A stretch of 64,000 nucleotides of DNA from the NCBI GenBank assembly GCA_015057505.1, contig SVEG01000005.1, positions 118,169 through 182,168 of the forward strand, read 5' to 3'. Every line of letters begins with the position of its first letter. The stretch's first letter is position 1. The DNA comes from Lachnospiraceae bacterium (GTDB lineage Bacteria > Bacillota > Clostridia > Lachnospirales > Lachnospiraceae). The notes beneath the pieces were generated by a model. That model had not been told where the DNA came from. It made no database searches and was given only the letters and a program-made list of their open reading frames with translations. Positions 55,511-62,195 of the stretch are shown here, piece by piece. A program made the translations under genes and the position numbers.

Positions 55511-56554
55511 TCAAAAAACTCTTTGGTTTATGTAGCTTGCAACAACCTTGCCGTTCGGCTCAATAACCACCTTTGAAACAGAGCCTCCGTTACCGTTAAA
55601 ACGTATTCTTTCAATATCTTTGAAAGAATATCCCATAAGCATTGATTGTAAAAAGCTAAGTGCTGTACCATGCGATACAATAATTATTCTCTCCATATCA
55701 TTGGAGATTATCTCCTCATAAAATGAATATAACCGGTTCCACAAATCCCTGTCAGATTCCGCATCTTCAAAAGGCTTATAGTCAGGATTGTATTCACTTC
55801 CTTGAGGCTTTTTATTACACTTATACCATTCACGTGGCTGACCGTTTCCTGCACCTACATTGACCTCTCGGATAACTTCGGTAATTATCGGTGTTATTCC
55901 GAGAGTTTTATTAATCTCCTCTGCAGTTTGCGAGGCTCTTTTCAAATCAGAAGCATACATATTAAAGCTGTTGTCACACTGCTCTTTAAGAAGCCATTTA
56001 CCGATTTCAAATGCCTGTTCTCTTCCACGCTCGGTAAGCTCAAAGTCGCCCCACGCACCTATCATTCCGTTAACATGATGTTCTGACTCCGTATGCTGCA
56101 CCATAATAATTATTTTACGTTTCTTTCGTGAATAAAATTCTTTGATTATCTCTTCCGCACGCTCACGGCCAAACCAGCCTTCTCCCACATCCTCTCTTGG
56201 ATAAAGCCTATGCATATCTTCTTTTTCTTCATCCGTAAGCTCTGAAAAATCCTCTATATCTCTGTCCAAGCACGCTCCTACAAGCTTATGATCGCCGTCA
56301 TTTCTGCAAAAAACTCCTATAATCTTAACTTTATCTTCGTCACCAAGCTCGTACTCCTTGTCCGTCATAACGATAACATCAAGATGCTCACACGGAGGTG
56401 TTCCGGACTCCTTAAGCCAACCGTAAGGCTGGCGGACATTTCTTTTATAAGAAAGGCTGTCCCCCGGTTTTGCGATAAATGAATCAGTCTTGGCGATATA
56501 TTTCATTCGCTTAGGATATGCAAATGTCTGCTCAATTTTTACTGTGAAAATCAT
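55511..56554 (-). CDS. Pyrophosphatase-like domain fused to a histidine phosphatase
   Basis: A 347-residue two-domain protein. Residues about 1-145 resemble a soluble inorganic pyrophosphatase: EHLDVIVM matches the end of its DxDPLDV signature and IIGVFCRNDGDHKLVGACLD matches the next strands, but the first signature Asp residues are missing. Residues about 150-347 are a histidine phosphatase in which the usual RHG reads QHT, followed by ELTERGREQA, ASDLKRASQTAEEI and VSHGTALSF. The catalytic His is kept. The combination suggests a phosphate-ester enzyme with a regulatory or decayed pyrophosphatase part. Confidence 0.7.
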   Translation of the reverse strand: MIFTVKIEQTFAYPKRMKYIAKTDSFIAKPGDSLSYKRNVRQPYGWLKESGTPPCEHLDVIVMTDKEYELGDEDKVKIIGVFCRNDGDHKLVGACLDRDIEDFSELTDEEKEDMHRLYPREDVGEGWFGRERAEEIIKEFYSRKKRKIIIMVQHTESEHHVNGMIGAWGDFELTERGREQAFEIGKWLLKEQCDNSFNMYASDLKRASQTAEEINKTLGITPIITEVIREVNVGAGNGQPREWYKCNKKPQGSEYNPDYKPFEDAESDRDLWNRLYSFYEEIISNDMERIIIVSHGTALSFLQSMLMGYSFKDIERIRFNGNGGSVSKVVIEPNGKVVASYINQRVF

Positions 56555-56640
56555 ATTAAAACCTCCCTAAGTTTATACAGCTATATTGTATCACGCCTCC
56601 ATAAGCATTTCTTGATATTTTGAGTAAAAAACAAAGCAAT

Positions 56641-56811
56641 TCAGCAATAAATTTTATGGAGCTCCTTATCAAAAAACTCTACCTTCTCATCAAGAGCATA
56701 ATTCTTACCAAACTGCTCATTGATTATAGTAATTGTGAGCAGCGTAAACTTCTCAAGCATGTTCTTAAATGGACCTTCATACGGTGTCCCATATATTTTG
56801 TTTTCGGTCAT
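56641..56811 (-). CDS. Short remnant of an Rpn/PD-(D/E)XK-type nuclease-transposase
   Basis: A 56-residue frame starting MTENKIYGTPYEGPFKNMLE, with GGGGGAG before the ATG. The pattern LLTITIINEQFGKNYALDEKV resembles the N-terminus of Rpn-family recombination-promoting nucleases and related Lachnospiraceae proteins, which are several times longer. No catalytic region follows, so this is a truncated copy or a stand-alone small protein. It sits just upstream of, and divergent from, the recombinase gene. Confidence 0.5.
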   Translation of the reverse strand: MTENKIYGTPYEGPFKNMLEKFTLLTITIINEQFGKNYALDEKVEFFDKELHKIYC

Positions 56812-56863
56812 TAACTCCCCCTTTCATTATATGTCATTTGTGTGTGGAAAATCAATGGGCGGG

Positions 56864-56892
56864 TAGACATTTTATATGTGAACCAACATAAT
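56864..56892 (+). promoter_or_regulatory. Candidate promoter of the recombinase gene
   Basis: TAGACA (56864-56869), 17-base spacer, CATAAT (56887-56892), followed by AAGGAG before the ATG at 56919. It would also drive whichever cassette gene lies next to the recombinase. Confidence 0.6.
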
Positions 56893-56918
56893 AAAAATAA
56901 AAACTAAGGAGACCGAAA

Positions 56919-57845
56919 ATGAATACTTTAGACAACTTTATCACAGAATACCTCGAATACTGCAAATGCAGGAAACGCTTGGACATCAAAACGATAAAAG
57001 CCTATCGCATTGATTTAAAACAATACTCGGATTACTCACCCGCCTTCCCTCAATGTTTTCTCAGAGATACCGTGGATACTTTTATAACGAGTTTACATAA
57101 ACAATACGAGCCTAAAACAATCAAACGAAAAATTGCCAGTTTGAAAGCCTTTTTTAACTATTTGGAATATAAAGAAATCATTATTCAAAATCCTTTCACA
57201 AAGCTTGATATATGCTTTCGAGAGGCAAAACTCCTGCCAAAAACGATTCCTTTTCACTCTATACAAAGACTTCTATCAACTCTTTACCGACAAAAAGAAA
57301 AAGCCGTATCCGAGTACCAGTTGCACTGCAGTATAAGGGATATCGCCGTTGTTGAATTGCTATTTGCAACCGGCATGCGTATATCTGAACTCTGTTCATT
57401 AAAACCTTATGACATAGATTTTGACAGCAAAACAATTCTTATTTACGGAAAAGGTGCCAAAGAACGAATTTTGCAAATCGGTAACACTGAGGTATTAAAT
57501 GCTCTTCTCTTGTATCACAAAACTTTTAAGGAAGATATCAATATCTGCGGTTATTTTTTTGTAAATCGCTTACATCATAAACTGTCGGATCAATCCGTCC
57601 GTTTTATGATAAATCACTATACAAAACTAGCCGGTATAGAGCAGCACATTACCCCTCATATGTTCCGCCACTCCTTTGCTACTCTTCTTCTGGAGCAGGA
57701 TGTTGATGTCCGATATATTCAGCGAATGCTCGGGCATAGTTCTATCAGCACGACAGAAATATATACACATGTGTCAAATACTAAACAGAAGGATATTTTG
57801 TTTCATAAGCACCCGAGGAATCAGATGAGGGTGGATGAAGGATAA
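56919..57845 (+). CDS. Tyrosine recombinase (XerC/D-like), probable DNA invertase
   Basis: A 308-residue site-specific recombinase with the SAM-like core-binding domain (about 1-100) and the catalytic domain. All catalytic residues are present: R154 (ATGMRISEL), K178 region (YGKGAKER), H247/R250 (HMFRHSFA), H273 (GHSS) and nucleophile Y282 (TEIYTHV). Its last codons and TAA stop lie inside the left 27-bp inverted repeat, so inversion would leave its reading frame unchanged. Direct adjacency to a recombinase-type core site marks it as the likely enzyme for inversion of 57835-61290. It is not obviously linked to a prophage. Confidence 0.9.
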   Translation: MNTLDNFITEYLEYCKCRKRLDIKTIKAYRIDLKQYSDYSPAFPQCFLRDTVDTFITSLHKQYEPKTIKRKIASLKAFFNYLEYKEIIIQNPFTKLDICFREAKLLPKTIPFHSIQRLLSTLYRQKEKAVSEYQLHCSIRDIAVVELLFATGMRISELCSLKPYDIDFDSKTILIYGKGAKERILQIGNTEVLNALLLYHKTFKEDINICGYFFVNRLHHKLSDQSVRFMINHYTKLAGIEQHITPHMFRHSFATLLLEQDVDVRYIQRMLGHSSISTTEIYTHVSNTKQKDILFHKHPRNQMRVDEG

Positions 57846-57861
57846 TCAAGAGTTATCCGTT
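57835..57861 (+). repeat. Left inverted repeat / recombination site
   Basis: 27 bases ending the recombinase gene. The core is GGATAA-TCAAGAG-TTATCC: two 6-bp inverted arms around a 7-base asymmetric spacer, the shape of a tyrosine-recombinase crossover site. The exact reverse complement lies at 61264-61290. Just outside, GTG is also shared; just inside, AAAT matches after two mismatches. Confidence 0.9.
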
Positions 57862-57888
57862 AAAAATAAATAACTTTGGGATGGATTT

Positions 57889-60195
57889 ATGAAAATAGAT
57901 ATTTTAGATAAGATTGTTGAGCAAGATATATTCACATATAGAACATGCAAAATCAAATATTCATATGCATTTGAAAATTGTTTAAAAGAAAAAATATCTC
58001 TATTAAAGAAAAAATACAATTTCTATCAAATTGAAGATATTTTTTTATCGAATGAAATGTCAATACATACCACAAGTAAATTTAAAGAGTGGAGTGTTGG
58101 ATTAATTAAAAATCTTTTAGGATTAATCCCAATTTATGGTTCAGCATTTACAATTGGTTTTTCGTTATTTGACACAGTTAGTTTTTTAAAAATATCAGAT
58201 TTAGAAAAAATAAGAGAAAAATTTCAACTAAAAGAAAAGCCTCGAAAAAAATATGGAAAAATAAAAAACATACTTGTTATTAGTAATATCTCTTATTTGA
58301 ATGCAGAAGAAATTAAAAGAGCTCGTTTTATCCAAAACTTGATTGAGCAAAAATATATTATAAATACTCTTTTAATTGTTTGTGAACCTATAGACTTCCC
58401 TTCGTGTTTTGAAGTGAATGAAAAAGCAATATATAAATTGTATTTAGATAACGTCCTTTTAAAAAATAATTATGGAATCAGTCTTGATGATAATTTTTTG
58501 AAGTTAATAAATGTTTTGGGAATAGAGTATATAGACTATATTAAAAATCTAGATATAGATGCTTCTTTCGATAATGATCAATTAGCAAAATTACTTATAA
58601 CTGATATGTTGCAAAAAGCTGGATATGATGAAGAAGATAATCTAGTGGAGTTTTTAAAGCTTTGCAGTTTACTTTTTGACGTTTTTACTTATGAAGATGT
58701 TGAAAAAGCATCTACATTAAAAAATATATGCTGTGAGCAAGAAATCAAAAAAACTATTGAAGCTAAGCTTATTGAGAGCGACCTTCCAAATGAGTATCGT
58801 TTTTTTATAAGCATTATCCGAAAATATTATCAACATAATGCTCAATTTTACAGTAGTGAAATAAAAAAACAAATATTAAATTATTTAAAAGAGAAATATC
58901 CTAAAAAATACACTGATTTAGCTATAGCAAGTATTTTGACAAGTAATAGTGATGGAGAAAAAATATCGTTTTGTTTAAAGGCACTTTATTATGATAGAGA
59001 GAATTCGGAGATGTATAAAACAAACGAAATAGTCCAGTACTTATCTAAATCAAATAATTTGATATTATCAACAGTTTTACAATTAAACAATATTTATTAT
59101 TCACTTGATTATAAAAGTATGGATATAAAAGGATTATGCATGCAGGGTTTTTACGGAATAGAAGATATCGACTTCCTCTCATCTGAAGATAAGTTAATAT
59201 GTTTAAGTAGTATTGCAAAAGTTTCTTATGAGGTTATGCAACAATCGTTTTTATTAGAAATAGATTCTTTATATAGGAAATTACTGAGAGATATAAAAAT
59301 AAGTACTTGCTACAGTAAATATACTTTATTTATCCTTGATTATGTTGTTTTTTCTACATGTATAGAAAATAATTTTGAAACTACTCAAGTTGTTCAAAGA
59401 TTAATTAAATACCTAAAAAAGTCTACCCTCACTTTACAAAATGAAATAAAATATTCTCGTTTAGGAAATGCATTATTTTATAATGATTATAGCAAAGGTT
59501 TAGAACTAACAAAAAAAGCATATGATTTAAGTACCGGATATCTTATGGAACGTAAATATGCAACGGTTAATTATAGTTGTAGTCTTGGAATGTGTGGTAA
59601 ATATAAAAAGGCAAAAGAAGTTTTATATAAAGAGTTTTGCACTCATTTTTTCGAAAAAAATGCGATTTCTGTTTCTGCTACAAATAATTATATAATTGTT
59701 TGTTATCTTGAACAAGCATTTGATGCTAAACATTTAGTAAAAAGGTTTTCTGCTTTATATGATAAAATAAGTAGTTTCACATTTAGCGATCAACAAATTA
59801 TTTGTAATAATTTATTAGCTGCTTATATTGAAGAAGATAGAATATCAAATGAAGATAAACTCAAAGAACTATTTGAATACATACATAATACAGAGGAAGA
59901 TATATATCATCTTTTCTATATGCATCAAAATATGATAATCTATCATTTTTTAAATGGCGATTATGATTCTTTTATGTATGAAAGTAGTTTGTGCAATATT
60001 CCGGGGTTGCTTTTACCTTATAGTACTTTTTTTTCTGGCAGAACCGAATTTTTAAAAGAAAATATTTGCAATAATTGGGATATGAAACAGTTAAAAAAGC
60101 ATTTGTTAATATGGGGGAACATATATCCTGAAGAGAAATATTCTCTTTATAAAAATCCTCTTTTATTCGGGTTTGTTGAAAGGTGGTTTGAGTAG
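57889..60195 (+). CDS. Large AT-rich protein of unknown function
   Basis: A 768-residue protein I cannot assign. Residues about 65-105 hold a hydrophobic hairpin-like region (LIKNLLGLIPIYGSAFTIGF) that could insert in or contact a membrane. After about residue 240 it is nearly all helical with weak periodicity (NALFYNDYSKGLELTKKAYD, NYSCSLGMCGKYKKAKEVLY), as in TPR-like scaffolds. No Walker A or nuclease motif was found. The gene is visibly more AT-rich than its surroundings, a sign of transfer. TTTGGGATGG precedes its ATG. Its 3' end overlaps the convergent ATP-grasp gene by 33 bases. Layout recalls sensor or effector proteins of conflict systems, but that is speculation. Confidence 0.85.
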   Translation: MKIDILDKIVEQDIFTYRTCKIKYSYAFENCLKEKISLLKKKYNFYQIEDIFLSNEMSIHTTSKFKEWSVGLIKNLLGLIPIYGSAFTIGFSLFDTVSFLKISDLEKIREKFQLKEKPRKKYGKIKNILVISNISYLNAEEIKRARFIQNLIEQKYIINTLLIVCEPIDFPSCFEVNEKAIYKLYLDNVLLKNNYGISLDDNFLKLINVLGIEYIDYIKNLDIDASFDNDQLAKLLITDMLQKAGYDEEDNLVEFLKLCSLLFDVFTYEDVEKASTLKNICCEQEIKKTIEAKLIESDLPNEYRFFISIIRKYYQHNAQFYSSEIKKQILNYLKEKYPKKYTDLAIASILTSNSDGEKISFCLKALYYDRENSEMYKTNEIVQYLSKSNNLILSTVLQLNNIYYSLDYKSMDIKGLCMQGFYGIEDIDFLSSEDKLICLSSIAKVSYEVMQQSFLLEIDSLYRKLLRDIKISTCYSKYTLFILDYVVFSTCIENNFETTQVVQRLIKYLKKSTLTLQNEIKYSRLGNALFYNDYSKGLELTKKAYDLSTGYLMERKYATVNYSCSLGMCGKYKKAKEVLYKEFCTHFFEKNAISVSATNNYIIVCYLEQAFDAKHLVKRFSALYDKISSFTFSDQQIICNNLLAAYIEEDRISNEDKLKELFEYIHNTEEDIYHLFYMHQNMIIYHFLNGDYDSFMYESSLCNIPGLLLPYSTFFSGRTEFLKENICNNWDMKQLKKHLLIWGNIYPEEKYSLYKNPLLFGFVERWFE

Positions 60196-61236
60196 TTCAG
60201 CGTTATATAAACCAATAAAAAGCAGTAACTGATAAACCGCAGCTTCACTATTAAAACGCTTTCTAAAAATATAGTTTGTGGAGCTGTGATATGAAATAGT
60301 TGGATTGGCGCCAATATCAATTATATACGGAATATTATTTCTGATTCTAAAGTCAATCCGGCAAATGGTTTCAAATCTTAGTGCGCAGGCAACCTTTTTG
60401 CTACAATTTATAAGTTCAGTAGAAAGGCTGCCTGTATATTCTCTAAAAGAATACTCGTCCATTTTTACGGTATCATAATCAAGATAACCGGAGGGACTCG
60501 AATTTATTATTTCTACGCATCCTGGGCAATAATATTCTTGCTCATAAAACAATAATGGAATTTCTATTTCGGGGCCATCAATATATTCTTGAATACAAAA
60601 TCTTGAGTATTTTTTTTGATAAACAGAAAGTTGTTTTAAAATATAGTCAATGTTTGATGTAGATATCTTTATTTTCATAATACCAATACTAGCAGACTCA
60701 TCATTTGGTTTAAGAATGTATATTCCCGGCGTTAACCTTTCAATGAGTTTTTTTAGATTAGTTGATTTACTAACATAAATCGTAAATGGGATATTATTGC
60801 TCACGTGAGAACTTATTAATTTATACATAAGTTCTTTATCTCCACCTAAAGTAGATGCAAAAAAATCCGAACCAATATTATTTAATTTGTAATAATTACA
60901 GAGTAGAGGAATAAAACTTCGTCTTCCTACACCGGTTATATTTTGTGCCATGCTATATATAAAAATATATTTGTGTTTCTCTTTTATTTCTGAAAGCATC
61001 TCAATAAAAACATCTTCACCATTTGTTGCGTATACATAAAGAGCAGATTTTCGAAATGAATTAATAATCATATCTTTTTCAACAGAAGTGATACATTCTG
61101 AAGAGTGTTCCTCATCATCAATAAGATTTTCCTCGTTATATACAAAAACAACTGCATATTCATCGGATAATAGTTTACTTTTAGAAATTAAATTATATAA
61201 TTCAAAAATTCTTTCATTATTATTGTTATAGGACAT
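60163..61236 (-). CDS. ATP-grasp ligase, D-Ala-D-Ala-ligase-like
   Basis: About 357 residues from ATG 61236, chosen because GGAGG lies seven bases upstream; an in-frame ATG at 61290 lies in the inverted repeat and lacks a ribosome site here. The ATP-grasp fold shows GVGRRSFIPLL, KPNDESASIGI for the phosphate-binding loop, CIQEYIDGPEIEIPLL, and the metal-binding end CRIDFRIRNNIPYIIDIGANP. Such enzymes join a carboxylate to an amine; D-Ala-D-Ala ligase, peptide-tailoring or amino-acid ligase activity are possible. No mur or van genes are nearby. It is AT-rich and lies inside the invertible segment. Confidence 0.85.
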   Translation of the reverse strand: MSYNNNNERIFELYNLISKSKLLSDEYAVVFVYNEENLIDDEEHSSECITSVEKDMIINSFRKSALYVYATNGEDVFIEMLSEIKEKHKYIFIYSMAQNITGVGRRSFIPLLCNYYKLNNIGSDFFASTLGGDKELMYKLISSHVSNNIPFTIYVSKSTNLKKLIERLTPGIYILKPNDESASIGIMKIKISTSNIDYILKQLSVYQKKYSRFCIQEYIDGPEIEIPLLFYEQEYYCPGCVEIINSSPSGYLDYDTVKMDEYSFREYTGSLSTELINCSKKVACALRFETICRIDFRIRNNIPYIIDIGANPTISYHSSTNYIFRKRFNSEAAVYQLLLFIGLYNAELLKPPFNKPE

Positions 61237-61263
61237 TTTTCTTCTTCCTCCATATGCATTTAA

Positions 61264-61290
61264 AACGGATAACTCTTGATTATCCTTCAT
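61264..61290 (-). repeat. Right inverted repeat / recombination site
   Basis: Exact reverse complement of 57835-57861 over 27 bases, with the same GGATAA-TCAAGAG-TTATCC core. It lies 32 bases beyond the end of the ABC ATPase gene and 28 bases upstream of the ATP-grasp start. Confidence 0.9.
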
Positions 61291-61321
61291 TCACGTAAAT
61301 CTAATACATTTACTCTCGCAT

Positions 61322-62194
61322 CTAATCCTCAAACGCTCTCAGATACACATCCTCCAGGCTCGCTCTCGTGCCCTCAAGCACCTCTCCCTCCGGCTTCTTC
61401 TCTCCGATAAGTCTCACGATAAACTTACCGTTATCTGTTGCACTGCTTCCGATGTTACCGATTCGGTAGTCCGCCTTGTACTTCTCAAGGCCTTCCCTGT
61501 CGGTCTCTACTTCAAAAACGTAAGGTACAACCTCAGACACAAGCTTCGCAGGTGTTCCGTGCCCGATAAGCACACCCTTCTTAAGAAGCAAAATCTCCTT
61601 AGAGATAAACTCGATATCCGGCACTACATGTGTTGCAAGAATAACAGTCTTATCCATACTGACTTCCGAGATTATGTTACGGATTCTGATTCGCTCCTTC
61701 GGGTCAAGGCCCGCAGTCGGTTCATCCATAATAAGAATCTTCGGGTTGCCGAGAAGAGCCTGCGCTATAAGTATTCTCTGCTTCATACCGCCCGAGTATG
61801 CGCCAAGCTTCTTATCCTCATGCGTTGTCAGATTCACCATCTTAATAAGCTTCGGTATCTGCTCGTCGGCTTCCTTCTTCTTCATTCCCTTAAGCGCCGC
61901 CATATAATACATAAACCGAAGTCCCGAGAAAGACGGGTAAAGGTTCTGCTGCTGAGGCATAAAGCCTATCTGTTTAAGATACTCCGGACCCAGCTTCTTA
62001 ATATCCTCGCCATCAAAAGTAATCCTGCCGGAAGTTGCCGCAAGATTGTCCGTTATTATATTCATCATCGTACTTTTACCGGCGCCGTTCGGACCAAGAA
62101 GCCCGTAGACACCCTCGGTAAAAGTAAAGTTAAAGTTGTCAAGAGCACGGTTCGAGCCGTATTCCTTGGTTAAGTTTTCTATTTTAAGTTCCAT
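61322..62194 (-). CDS. ABC transporter ATP-binding protein
   Basis: A 290-residue ATPase of a drug/antibiotic-type exporter. Walker A GPNGAGKST, the Q-loop FMPQQQNLYPSFSG, signature YSGGMKQR, Walker B ILIMDEPTAGLDP and the His-loop LATHVV are all present. GGAAGGAGG lies just before ATG 62194. It begins one base beyond the end of the permease gene. Downstream on the same strand it can read into the right end of the invertible segment, with no clear terminator between. Confidence 0.95.
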   Translation of the reverse strand: MELKIENLTKEYGSNRALDNFNFTFTEGVYGLLGPNGAGKSTMMNIITDNLAATSGRITFDGEDIKKLGPEYLKQIGFMPQQQNLYPSFSGLRFMYYMAALKGMKKKEADEQIPKLIKMVNLTTHEDKKLGAYSGGMKQRILIAQALLGNPKILIMDEPTAGLDPKERIRIRNIISEVSMDKTVILATHVVPDIEFISKEILLLKKGVLIGHGTPAKLVSEVVPYVFEVETDREGLEKYKADYRIGNIGSSATDNGKFIVRLIGEKKPEGEVLEGTRASLEDVYLRAFED

Positions 62195-62195
62195 G

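Larger units (their letters stand above)
57835..61290. mobile_element. Putative invertible two-gene segment
   Basis: A 3456-base segment bounded by perfect 27-bp inverted repeats and lying directly after a tyrosine recombinase gene. It contains two convergent genes, each with its own ribosome site, and no other cargo. In the present orientation the unknown AT-rich gene follows the recombinase, and the ATP-grasp gene follows the ABC exporter genes on the minus strand. Inversion would swap these. The repeats are inverted, so this enzyme would invert rather than excise the segment. Confidence 0.75.

Noticed and set aside
57835..57873. A 12-codon leader peptide starting in the left repeat (MKDNQELSVKNK)
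   Set aside because: It has no separate function that can be supported; the frame exists because the repeat also overlaps an in-frame ATG upstream of the ATP-grasp gene.
56919..61290. An integrated prophage or integrative element with attL/attR
   Set aside because: The repeats are inverted, not direct, and no phage structural, replication or conjugation genes are present.
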